Origin: JBGSMF01 sp964651475 | GTDB lineage: Bacteria; Chloroflexota; Anaerolineae; Fen-1058 | Reading direction: 5' to 3' | Assembly: GCA_964651475.1 (NCBI GenBank) | Contig: CAZYXV010000026.1 | Location: forward strand, 1 to 45,955 | DNA length: 45,955 nucleotides | Shown here: positions 34,505-41,867 of the stretch, piece by piece | How the letters are laid out: each line of letters starts with the position of its first letter | How positions within the stretch are numbered: position 1 is the stretch's first letter | The notes under the pieces: model-generated | What the model was told of the DNA's origin: nothing | What the model saw: only the letters and a program-made list of their open reading frames with translations | Databases searched by the model: none | Translations under genes and position numbers: made by a program

Positions 34505-35368
34505 TCATTTAAAAGCCACCACGCCAAATGCCGCCGGGCGGGGCATTACACGCCCAAAGCCAACCTCGCGCAGGCGGCGCGTCACGCCCTTGGCGACGAC
34601 GCGCCCGGACTTGCTCTCCAGGTCGCCGATATAATGAAACAAGCGTCCCTTAGGGCGCAGCACCCGGAAAAGTTGGCAGTAAAACTCGCGCGAGTAGAGG
34701 TCGCCCGCCAGCTTGAACATGGGCGGATCGTGAATGATGCGCGCAAACGCAGCGTCTGGCAAGTGTTGCATTTCGTCAAAGCTATCGCCGATATGCTGCT
34801 CAATCTTGGGGTTATCAAAAAGCGGCTGCGACCAGGGGTTGAGGCGCGCTACCTCCAGGGCGGTCGGATCAAGCTCGATGGTGACGACGCGCTCGGCGGT
34901 CTTGGCCGCTTGAATGGCAGTATAGCCCAGTCCCGTTGCCGTATCCAGGACGCGCCCGGCGATGGGGGCGATGGCCTTGATTTTTTCCAGCGTGTCTCGG
35001 TGGGGATCGGTGTCTTTGATGCGATGCATGGGAAGGCCGGAAATCAGCATCGTGGGCGCGCTGCCGGTGGGCATCAGGCTGTAGAGTTGATTGGTCAACC
35101 CGGAAAAGAATTGAATCTTGCGCAGGCCGCCCGGTTCGACGACAAAACAACCTCGCTCGGAGGCGCATACGCTTTCCAATTCTTCCCACGCAATCAACCG
35201 GCTGTTGGGGAAGCTGGCGCCGCTTGGAAAGCGGACGCCGCCCGGTTCCAGCGCAACCTCGACCGTGGTCAGGTTCAAGTCAGGCGACGCGATGCTTGTG
35301 CGCTGGCCGGCTTTCCACGCGGCGAGCAAGCGCTCGGCCTGAACGTATGACAGCACAAGGGGGAACAT
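34505..35368 (-). CDS. SAM-dependent methyltransferase (COG2521-like)
   Basis: A 287-residue methyltransferase. After a divergent N-terminal domain (about 1-125, with VQAERLLAAWKAG) the Rossmann core shows the SAM motif VLDTATGLGYTA, the acidic ribose-binding VTIELDPTA, and a motif IV IIHDPPMF, similar to the DPP of archaeal-type COG2521 methyltransferases. Its RNA, protein or small-molecule target is unknown. Start ATG 35368 lies seven bases past the lactate dehydrogenase stop with no clear Shine-Dalgarno; a GTG or an upstream in-frame ATG up to 35407 remains possible. It forms a tandem with the dehydrogenase. Confidence 0.75.
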   Translation of the reverse strand: MFPLVLSYVQAERLLAAWKAGQRTSIASPDLNLTTVEVALEPGGVRFPSGASFPNSRLIAWEELESVCASERGCFVVEPGGLRKIQFFSGLTNQLYSLMPTGSAPTMLISGLPMHRIKDTDPHRDTLEKIKAIAPIAGRVLDTATGLGYTAIQAAKTAERVVTIELDPTALEVARLNPWSQPLFDNPKIEQHIGDSFDEMQHLPDAAFARIIHDPPMFKLAGDLYSREFYCQLFRVLRPKGRLFHYIGDLESKSGRVVAKGVTRRLREVGFGRVMPRPAAFGVVAFK

Positions 35369-35375
35369 TGTTGGC

Positions 35376-36314
35376 CTAGCCCAATTCGCCGATGGCCTTG
35401 CACACAATCTCGGCGCTGGCGCGGAGACGCTTTTCCTCTTCAGGGTCCAGCGGCAGCGGCAAATCGGCCAAGACGCCCGCGCCGCCCACCAGGTGCGGCA
35501 GTGAAATAGTCACGTTGCACACGCCGGCGATCTCGACCACAGGCGACGAAACGGTGAGGATGGCGCGTTGATCGCGCAAGATCACGTCTACGAGGCGCGC
35601 CAGCGCGCTGCCGATGCCGTAATACGTGGCGCCCTTGCCGGCGATGATGGAATAGGCCGCGTTGCGCACGCGCCGGTCCACGTCTTGGCGGGTGGCGTCG
35701 TCGAGCGTGACTTTTTGCAACTGGCAAAATTCTTCCAGCGGGATGCCGCCCACCGTGACCAGCGACCACGTGAGCACTTCGGAATCGCCGTGCTCGCCCA
35801 CCACGTAACCGTGCACGTGCTGCGCATCTACGCCCAAATGCCGCCCCATCAACGCGCGAAAGCGCGCCGTGTCCAGCATGGTGCCAGAGCCAATCACGCG
35901 CGTTTCGGGCACGCCAAACCTGGCGGCGTAACGCGCGGTGAGGTGCGTCATCACGTCTACGGGATTCGTCGCCACCACCAGCACGGCTTCCGGCGCGTGC
36001 GTCAGCACGTTTGTGATAATCTCGTGGAAAATGGCCGCGTTGCGCTCCAACAGTTGCAGACGCGTCTCGCCGGGCTTTTGCCCAGCCCCGGCGGTGATGA
36101 CGACGACGCGGCTGCCGGCCAGGTTCTCGTAACCGCCCGCCGATACTTGCAGCGGGTGGGCAAAGGGGACAGCGTGCAAAATGTCGTCGGCCTCGGCCTG
36201 AGCGCGCGCGGTGTTTCTATCTACCAACACAATCTCGCGCCCGATGCCGCGCATCACCATGGCATACGCCGCCGTCGAGCCAACCATGCCGCTGCCTACA
36301 ATGCCGATTTTCAT
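35376..36314 (-). CDS. ldh: L-lactate dehydrogenase
   Basis: A 312-residue LDH/MDH-family enzyme. The NAD-binding loop is MKIGIVGSGMVGSTA. The specificity position is Gln79 in AGAGQKPGETR, the LDH-type residue (Arg would indicate malate dehydrogenase). Catalytic His175 is in GEHGDSE, and the ATNPVD segment and the catalytic-loop Arg of GETR are present. It reduces pyruvate to L-lactate with NADH in the cytoplasm. ATG 36314 is chosen because GGAGG lies seven bases upstream; the open frame extends only four residues further. The methyltransferase follows within seven bases, so they form an operon. The preceding gene is the TIGR01777 epimerase, 24 bp away on the same strand. Confidence 0.92.
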   Translation of the reverse strand: MKIGIVGSGMVGSTAAYAMVMRGIGREIVLVDRNTARAQAEADDILHAVPFAHPLQVSAGGYENLAGSRVVVITAGAGQKPGETRLQLLERNAAIFHEIITNVLTHAPEAVLVVATNPVDVMTHLTARYAARFGVPETRVIGSGTMLDTARFRALMGRHLGVDAQHVHGYVVGEHGDSEVLTWSLVTVGGIPLEEFCQLQKVTLDDATRQDVDRRVRNAAYSIIAGKGATYYGIGSALARLVDVILRDQRAILTVSSPVVEIAGVCNVTISLPHLVGGAGVLADLPLPLDPEEEKRLRASAEIVCKAIGELG

Positions 36315-36338
36315 ATTAACCTCCACACAAAGAATAGC

Positions 36339-37271
36339 TCACGAGCGAGACGGGTATATTGGACGCAACAAGTCGCGCAGCGCGGATTCGGCGTCGGGGA
36401 ACTGGAACCGGAACCCCATTTCTATCAATCGCCTGGGTATGGCGCGTTGGCCATCTAGCAGCACGGTGGACATTTCGCCAAAAATTAGCTTGAGCGCGAA
36501 AGCCGGCGTGGGCACAAAGGCTGGCCGGTCTATTACTTTGCCAATCGCCTGGCTGAACCAGGCGTTTGTAAGTGGATTGGGCGCGCTCAGGTTAAACGCG
36601 CCGCGCGCTTGTGAGTTGTGCATCAAAAAACGAATCGCGGCTACTTGGTCTGCCAGGTGAATCCAGGGGAACCACTGCCTGCCGCTGCCCAGCCGCCCGC
36701 CAATAAAAAACTTGAATGGCATCAACATCCGGGGCAGGGCGCCGCCCTGGGCACTGAGCACCACGCCGGTTCTGATCAACACCCGCCGCACTCCAAACTC
36801 TTCTACCGGCCCGGTGGAATTTTCCCACGGCGCGGCCACCTCGCGCGCCAAAAAATCGCTACCCGCCCCGGCATCTTCGGTAATTTCCTGGTCGCCGCCA
36901 GGTCCATAGTATCCCACTGCGGACGCTTGAACGACAACAGGCGGTTTGGTATGGATTGCCTCGACCGCTTTGACGACGGCTGCGCCGGCGTTCAAGCGGC
37001 TATCTATAATCCGGCGCTTCTGCTCCACCGTCCAACGACCGGCGGCGATGCTTTCGCCCGCCAGGTTGACAATAGCTTGTGCTCCGTCGGCTAGGTGCCC
37101 CCATCCTTCTGCCGTGTGACCGTCCCACGATTTAACCTTGACGCCGGCAGGCAGGCCGGTGACCCGTTCTGGACGGCGGCTCAGCACAATCACCTCGTGA
37201 CCGTCGGCCACCAGGCTGGCAGCCAGCGCTTGCCCAATCAACCCCGTTCCACCCGTGATGATTGTTCGCAT
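36339..37271 (-). CDS. TIGR01777 family epimerase (SDR39U1/SulA-like)
   Basis: A 310-residue atypical extended SDR. It starts with IITGGTGLIGQAL, has AIVNLAGESIAAGRW and QASAVGYYGPGG (family signatures), the EDAGAGSDFLAREVAAPWE segment and the C-terminal DUF1731 part (PAFALKLIFGEM, LLDGQRAIPRRL). Its substrate is unknown. In proteobacteria, genes of this family are often neighbours of LitR/CarH-type B12 photoreceptors and light-induced genes. Here it is divergent from an operon ending in a CarH-like regulator, which makes light control plausible. TTGACA-17-TATAAT lies 30 bp upstream, and GGAGAT precedes ATG 37271. Confidence 0.88.
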   Translation of the reverse strand: MRTIITGGTGLIGQALAASLVADGHEVIVLSRRPERVTGLPAGVKVKSWDGHTAEGWGHLADGAQAIVNLAGESIAAGRWTVEQKRRIIDSRLNAGAAVVKAVEAIHTKPPVVVQASAVGYYGPGGDQEITEDAGAGSDFLAREVAAPWENSTGPVEEFGVRRVLIRTGVVLSAQGGALPRMLMPFKFFIGGRLGSGRQWFPWIHLADQVAAIRFLMHNSQARGAFNLSAPNPLTNAWFSQAIGKVIDRPAFVPTPAFALKLIFGEMSTVLLDGQRAIPRRLIEMGFRFQFPDAESALRDLLRPIYPSRS

Positions 37272-37300
37272 TCTATCTCCATGTTCAAAATTATGTTGAG

Positions 37301-37329
37301 ATTATACAACACAACCATTTTTTTGTCAA
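37301..37329 (-). promoter_or_regulatory. strong promoter for the TIGR01777 gene
   Basis: On the minus strand TTGACA (37324-37329), a 17-base spacer and TATAAT (37301-37306): a near-consensus promoter 30 bp before ATG 37271. Such consensus promoters generally need repression; the divergent operon encodes a MerR/B12 regulator. Confidence 0.85.
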
Positions 37330-37358
37330 TATTTTGAATAGATTTTTTATAAAAATAC

Positions 37359-37387
37359 TTGACAAAATATATGCAATATGGTAAAAT
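37359..37387 (+). promoter_or_regulatory. strong promoter for the ABC/CarH operon
   Basis: TTGACA (37359-37364), spacer 17, TAAAAT (37382-37387). It faces away from the minus-strand promoter, with a nearly palindromic centre: the arms TTTTTTGTCAATATT and AATACTTGACAAAAT contain both -35 boxes, 29 bp apart. A single regulator binding there would control both directions. The leader to ATG 37602 is about 205 bases and contains the palindromic element 37428-37577. Confidence 0.8.
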
Positions 37388-37427
37388 AAAACCAGGTTGA
37401 TGATAAAGAAACGGGATTGATATAGTA

Positions 37428-37577
37428 CGTTTGATGTGAAATGAGTTTCTACCTTGTCATTGCGAGGCGCGAAGCGCCGAAGCAATCTCCTTAACCGTAG
37501 CAATGGGATTGCTTCGCCGCCCTCCAGGCGGCTCGCAATGACAAATCAGGGCAAGTAGCTCCATTTCACATCAAACG
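37428..37577. repeat. 150-bp nested palindromic element in the ABC operon leader
   Basis: Outer arms CGTTTGATGTGAAATG (37428-37443) and CATTTCACATCAAACG (37562-37577) are perfect 16-bp inverted copies. Inside lies a second dyad starting TGTCATTGCGAGGCGC and ending GCGGCTCGCAATGACA. Transcribed from the promoter at 37359-37387 it would fold into one long hairpin 25 bases before ATG 37602. The GAGGTGA ribosome site at 37591 lies just outside it. The gap 37272-37601 contains no gene. Confidence 0.88.
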
Positions 37578-37601
37578 CATAGTCTAAATAGAGGTGAAGA
37601 A

Positions 37602-38750
37602 ATGGGAATGTATCTGGCGCTAAAAGAGATGTGGCGAAACCGGGCCAGGTTTTTCCTGGTGAGTTTGGTGATTGCGCTGATTACGGCGCTGGTTCTCTTT
37701 ACAGCGGCTTTGGCAGAAGGGCTAGGCTCTGGCAACCGAGAGTATTTGCAAAAGCTAGACGCCGATTTGCTGGTGTACAAGGAGAACGTTGACCTCCTCA
37801 TTGCCAGCAGCCGAATTGATCGCAAGACCTATAATGACGTCCGGCGCGTCGAGGGTATCCAAGACATCGGCATGCTCAGCTTTAGCAACGTTTCCATCGT
37901 CGCGCCAGATAAAGAGCCGTTCAAAGTGGCGTTGATCGGCGTCGAGCCGGGCAAGCCGGGCGAGCCGACGGTCGTATCAGGAAAGCAACTGAGAAACAAG
38001 CGCAGCAGCGAGGCCATCATTGATAGCAACGTGGCTTTGCAGACCGGCCTGAAGGTGGGCGACGAACTCGTCCTCAAATCAATCCAGGGAACGGACGAAG
38101 AACTGTACACGTTAAAAGTCGCCGGCGTGAGCAGTAGCCAAAAATATTCTCTCCAGCCTTCACTGATTGTTCCCCACGAGACGTGGGAAAAGGTCAGGCC
38201 GCAGGCTGCGCCAGGCAGCGATCAAGAAGTGATTTCTAACATAGTGGCCGTCAAACTTAATGACCCATCAGAGAGGGATGCGGTGGCCGCGCGTCTGCAG
38301 ACGCAGGTGCGAGACATCGAAGCGGTCGATCTCAAGACGGCTTTTGAAGCCACGCCAGGCTATAGCGCGCAGCAAAACACGCTAAACACACAGCAATGGT
38401 TTGTGTTCCTCATCAGCGTGCTGGTGATAGGCGGATTCTTTCAAATTCAAACGCTGCAAAAGGTGGCGCAGATTGGCATGCTCAAAGCGATTGGAACGGG
38501 CAACGTCGCGATTGCCGTCGCGGCGGCAGTGCAAATCGTGGGCACTACGCTGATGGGCGTCGTCATCGGCAGCGTGGCGACGTTGGCGCTATCGCTGGCC
38601 ATTCCCCCCGTGGTCCCCATCATCTTTTCGCCCGCTCCGGCGGCGGCGGCGATTGCAGCGCTGCTTCTCATCGGGCCAATCGGCGGGATGGTTTCAATCA
38701 GACATTCACTCAGGATCGAACCCTTGACGGCATTGGGACTGGCTTCATAG
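37602..38750 (+). CDS. ABC transporter permease, DevC/MacB-FtsX type
   Basis: A 382-residue permease. One N-terminal helix (RFFLVSLVIALITALVLFTAALA), a 220-residue extracytoplasmic MacB-like periplasmic domain, and three C-terminal helices (WFVFLISVLVIGGFFQIQTL, IAVAAAVQIVGTTLMGVV and AAAAIAALLLIGPIGGMVSI). The QTLQKVAQIGMLKAIGTGN cytoplasmic turn matches FtsX/DevC permeases, which usually serve as exporters or mechanotransmitters without a true channel. GAGGTGA precedes ATG 37602. The ATPase follows 67 bp downstream and the CarH-like regulator after that, so the three form one operon. No adaptor protein is encoded nearby. Confidence 0.88.
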   Translation: MGMYLALKEMWRNRARFFLVSLVIALITALVLFTAALAEGLGSGNREYLQKLDADLLVYKENVDLLIASSRIDRKTYNDVRRVEGIQDIGMLSFSNVSIVAPDKEPFKVALIGVEPGKPGEPTVVSGKQLRNKRSSEAIIDSNVALQTGLKVGDELVLKSIQGTDEELYTLKVAGVSSSQKYSLQPSLIVPHETWEKVRPQAAPGSDQEVISNIVAVKLNDPSERDAVAARLQTQVRDIEAVDLKTAFEATPGYSAQQNTLNTQQWFVFLISVLVIGGFFQIQTLQKVAQIGMLKAIGTGNVAIAVAAAVQIVGTTLMGVVIGSVATLALSLAIPPVVPIIFSPAPAAAAIAALLLIGPIGGMVSIRHSLRIEPLTALGLAS

Positions 38751-38817
38751 GGACGAACGATTGATATAGCGGTCAATTAGTGGACAATAGGATGTGGATA
38801 AAATAGAGGAGCTTGAG

Positions 38818-39600
38818 ATGGAAACGGCATTGGAAACACGAGCAGTTACCAAGTTGTACGGGAATGGCAGCGGCGCGATCAAGGCGGTGAAAGGCGTCTC
38901 TATCAATGTTCAGGCAGGCGAGTTTGTGGCGCTTGTTGGGCCGAGCGGCTCTGGCAAGACGACGTTGATGGCCATGCTGGCCGGCCTGCTGGCGCCCAGC
39001 GAAGGCGATATTCTCATTGACGGGCGCGACCTGGGCAAGATGAGCGAAGCGCAGCGGGCGCAGTTCCGCCGCGAAAAAATCGGCTTTACGTTCCAGGCCA
39101 ACAACCTCGTTCCGTATCTAACGGCATTGGAAAATGTCGAGTTGATGCTGCGGCTGAACGGCAAGCTGGACAAGGCCAGCCGTGAGCGCGCCAGGGCGCT
39201 GCTGGCGCGGCTGGGTCTGGGCGAGCGGCTCAACAGCTTGCCCCGCCAGCTTTCGGGTGGGCAGCAGCAGCGTGTGGCGATTGCCCGCGCGCTGATTCAC
39301 AATCCCAGCGTAGTGCTGGCCGACGAGCCGACCGCCAGCCTGGATACGGAGCGCGCTTACCAGGTGGTCGAAACGTTCGCCGGCCTGGTTCACGAACAAA
39401 AGCGAGCCGGCATCATGGTCACGCACGACTTGCGCATGTGCCAATATGCCGATAGAATTATTCAGATGGTGGATGGGCAAGTCGAGCGCATCCTGGACGA
39501 GCAGCAAGATATTTTGGCCCTGGCCAATTCGAGCGGCCTGGAGAAATTCGCTGCGCCAGCCGTACAGCCGGCGCCGCTCGTGCCTGTTCAGGTGATGTAA
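38818..39600 (+). CDS. ABC transporter ATP-binding protein (MacB/DevA/LolD type)
   Basis: A 260-residue ABC ATPase with Walker A GPSGSGKT, Q-loop FQANNLVPYL, signature LSGGQQQRVAIARAL, Walker B VVLADEPTASLD and the switch VTHDLRM. The C-terminal 35 residues (ALANSSGLEKFAAPAVQPAP) are an atypical Ala/Pro tail. It powers the FtsX-like permease encoded just upstream. ATG 38818 is chosen because GAGGAG lies six bases before it; the longer frame starts GTG at 38794 without support. The next gene begins 13 bp later. Confidence 0.93.
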   Translation: METALETRAVTKLYGNGSGAIKAVKGVSINVQAGEFVALVGPSGSGKTTLMAMLAGLLAPSEGDILIDGRDLGKMSEAQRAQFRREKIGFTFQANNLVPYLTALENVELMLRLNGKLDKASRERARALLARLGLGERLNSLPRQLSGGQQQRVAIARALIHNPSVVLADEPTASLDTERAYQVVETFAGLVHEQKRAGIMVTHDLRMCQYADRIIQMVDGQVERILDEQQDILALANSSGLEKFAAPAVQPAPLVPVQVM

Positions 39601-39613
39601 CAAAGGAACGGCA

Positions 39614-40552
39614 ATGAATCAGACCACCTCACAAGTCAGCAGCGAGCCGATATACAACATCGGCGCGGTTTCAAGGATGACGGGCATCGCCATTCCCACC
39701 TTGCGCGCCTGGGAGCGGCGCTATGGCTTTCCAGAATCCGGGCGGACCTCTGGCGGCCACCGCCTTTATTCCGAAAAAGACATAAGCTGCTTGCGCTGGG
39801 TCAAGGAGCAAATTGACGGCGGCATGCGCGCCTCCAAAGCCATTCGCGCATTAGAGTGCGGCGCGGAGGGAGCCTCCCCACTTGCGGCTCGCCTCGACTC
39901 GCAAGCCGGCGAGCCGCTCGCAGTACAGGCCGTGCAAGCGCAGCTTGTTCAAGCTCTTGTCGCTCACAATACCGCAGCGGCGGACCTGGTTCTGGGCCAG
40001 GCTTTACTGGTGCATCGCCTGGATGATTTGATATTGGATGCTATTGGACCGGCGATGGCCGAAATCGGGCAAACGTGGATGGAGGGCCGCATTGACGTGG
40101 CCACGGAGCACCTTGCCACCAACTATTTGCGCCATCGTATGCAAACGTGGGCCATGAGCAGCGCGCCGCCTCGCCCCGTTCCGCCGGTGGCGCTGGCCTG
40201 CGCGCCCGGCGAGTTGCACGAGGGCAGCCTGCTTATCCTTTCCGCGCTGTTGCGCCGCCGCGGCTGGCCTGTGGTCTACCTGGGGCAAACCGTCCCCTTG
40301 CCCGATCTCGCCCGCCTGGTGCGCCAGGTCAAGCCGCAGGCGCTCGTGCTGGCGGCAATGCTTCAAGAAGCTGCAGCGGCGCTGGTCGAGTGGCCCGCGT
40401 GGCTGCCCGAAGCCGTCGAGACGGGCAAGCCGCTGGTGGGGTATGGCGGGCGCGTTTTTACCGAGCAAGCGGAATGGCGGCAGCGCGTGCCGGGGATATT
40501 CCTGGGGACAACGCTGCGCGAGGGAGTGCAAAAGATCGAAAGCTTGCTTTAG
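39614..40552 (+). CDS. carH: CarH-like MerR/B12-binding transcriptional regulator
   Basis: A 312-residue regulator. Residues 10-80 are the MerR-type winged helix (YNIGAVSRMTGIAIPTLRAW, then SGGHRLYSEKD). Residues 100-180 are the helical cap and 190-312 the cobalamin-binding Rossmann domain. The photoreceptor signature W-x9-EH is present as Trp155 and Glu165-His166, and the lower axial His is probably His202 in PGELHEGS. These features fit adenosylcobalamin photoreceptors of the CarH/LitR type, which repress in the dark and release DNA in light. The residue after Trp155 is Met, where T. thermophilus CarH has the His that caps cobalt after light, so the photocycle may differ. It is the last gene of the ABC operon. 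Confidence 0.87.
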   Translation: MNQTTSQVSSEPIYNIGAVSRMTGIAIPTLRAWERRYGFPESGRTSGGHRLYSEKDISCLRWVKEQIDGGMRASKAIRALECGAEGASPLAARLDSQAGEPLAVQAVQAQLVQALVAHNTAAADLVLGQALLVHRLDDLILDAIGPAMAEIGQTWMEGRIDVATEHLATNYLRHRMQTWAMSSAPPRPVPPVALACAPGELHEGSLLILSALLRRRGWPVVYLGQTVPLPDLARLVRQVKPQALVLAAMLQEAAAALVEWPAWLPEAVETGKPLVGYGGRVFTEQAEWRQRVPGIFLGTTLREGVQKIESLL

Positions 40553-40570
40553 GTTATCCCCCAGGAGCTT

Positions 40571-40639
40571 GTCGGAGAGGAACTCGTTTGTAGTGCGCGC
40601 TGAAGCGCGCACTGCGAGCCTACCCACCCGCTCTCCGAC
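40571..40639. terminator. two-tier hairpin between convergent genes
   Basis: Outer arms GTCGGAGAG (40571-40579) and CTCTCCGAC (40631-40639); inner arms AGTGCGCGCT (40592-40601) and AGCGCGCACT (40604-40613), both perfect. It fills the gap between the CarH-like gene (+) and the HD-domain gene (-). No T-run, so it may instead be a dispersed repeat acting as an RNA stabiliser. Confidence 0.55.
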
Positions 40640-40667
40640 AGCCTGCTAGGTGTGCGGCGTCAGGCCG

Positions 40668-41510
40668 CTACAGCAGCGTGTTGTGGTGCTCCGAATCGAA
40701 CACGTGCGCGTGCAGATTGGCGATCCACTGCCGGCCTTCTTGGGTCACGCGCAGGTAACGCAGCGCTTCTTGGATCTGGCCGGCTACGACCTTCCAGTAG
40801 AAATCGGCATATCCCTGGCGCATGTGGCCGGGGTTTTGGTAGCCGGTCGTGACATTAGCGCCAGTCTCTTCAAATTCGTAAAACAGCGCCGGGATTTTTC
40901 GCAGGTAGCGCGGATCGCCCAACTGGCCGATAAAGTCGGAGGCCCTCACTAACCCCCCATAGCCCTTTGTGTCTTTGTAAAAGTCGTCGTCGGGCGAGGG
41001 GAAACGGGTCATTTCGATGTAAGATGCAATCGTGCCTGCCTCGATGCTGACGAGCAACTGCCCATCAAAGCGTTCGCGGATAAACAACTTGCTCCGATCC
41101 ACGTGATAAGGCTGGAGGGCGGCGTCGGTGCCGGTGGGCGGGATCTCGACTGTTTCCGCGCCAATGCCGGTGGCGAACGTGTTGCCGCGATCGGCCCGGC
41201 AGATGCCCTTCACGTAACCGATATCGTGGCACAGCAGCGCGATGGTAAACAGCATCCAATCTTTGGGTGTGACGCCCCCTTCGCACAAGTGCTTCCCCTT
41301 GAGGATGGCCTGGCCGACCAGGGTGACCTGGATAGCGTGTTCGACATTATGATAGAGCGCGTCAGAGTTGGCAATGTTCTCAAGCGCCAACCGCCCCGCC
41401 CAGGCTATAATGTTGCCAAACTCGGACTCCATGGTGCTATACGTCTCTTGATAGGCGGCTCTAAGTTCTTGCACAAAATGCTCGATGACGAGCTTTTGAA
41501 TATTCAACAT
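40668..41510 (-). CDS. HD-domain phosphohydrolase
   Basis: A 280-residue protein with the metal-binding HD motif split as YHNVEHAIQVTLVG (His) and LFTIALLCHDIGYVKG (His-Asp), typical of HD and PDEase-type hydrolases. Later segments include DRSKLFIRERFDG and GGLVRASDFIGQLGDPRYLRK, which provide further histidine/aspartate ligands. The likely reaction is hydrolysis of a phosphoester, possibly a cyclic nucleotide, but no defining motif for a subclass is present. I know similar stand-alone proteins from cyanobacteria. ATG 41510 follows AGGAGAA. It lies between the CarH-like gene and a frameshifted fragment. Confidence 0.85.
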   Translation of the reverse strand: MLNIQKLVIEHFVQELRAAYQETYSTMESEFGNIIAWAGRLALENIANSDALYHNVEHAIQVTLVGQAILKGKHLCEGGVTPKDWMLFTIALLCHDIGYVKGICRADRGNTFATGIGAETVEIPPTGTDAALQPYHVDRSKLFIRERFDGQLLVSIEAGTIASYIEMTRFPSPDDDFYKDTKGYGGLVRASDFIGQLGDPRYLRKIPALFYEFEETGANVTTGYQNPGHMRQGYADFYWKVVAGQIQEALRYLRVTQEGRQWIANLHAHVFDSEHHNTLL

Positions 41511-41543
41511 GCTGATTCTCCTGCGGAGGGATTTGACCTAGGC

Positions 41544-41826
41544 TCACGCTTTGAGCGCCGAAGCGATCTTTTTTATGGCTTGGGCCTCCGTGTCGCTTAC
41601 GGGGTTGAACCGTTTCCTTCCAAAACCCTGAAAGCCCCCCACGCTGCCCGCCGCGGCGGCCACCTGGTTTGCCACCATCAACAAGTACTGTTTAAATTCC
41701 CGCGCTTCTTGCCGCGTGGCTTTTTCGTCCAAGACTTGCGCAATCAGCCGGCACAATGTCGAGCGGCGCCCTGGCAAGCAAATCCCACTCTTTTTGTGTG
41801 AAATCCGGTTTGGTTGCCGTTGTCAT
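41544..41826 (-). pseudogene. frameshifted small-protein gene, remnant
   Basis: ATG 41826 follows AGGAGATAGAGGGTC and reads MTTATKPDFTQKEWDLLARA before running into a stop after 44 codons. In another frame, from 41777 to 41544, the sequence continues plausibly as RLIAQVLDEKATRQEAREFK and ends VGGFQGFGRKR, EAQAIKKIASAL. Both parts look like the ends of a family of 150-180 residue proteins of unknown function found in cyanobacteria and Chloroflexota; the middle part is missing. A deletion with frameshift is the simplest reading, so it is probably not functional. A sequencing error would explain the shift but not the shortness. Confidence 0.6.
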
Positions 41827-41867
41827 GACCCTCTATCTCCTGTAACCGTTGCTCCTTCTCCCCCGCG

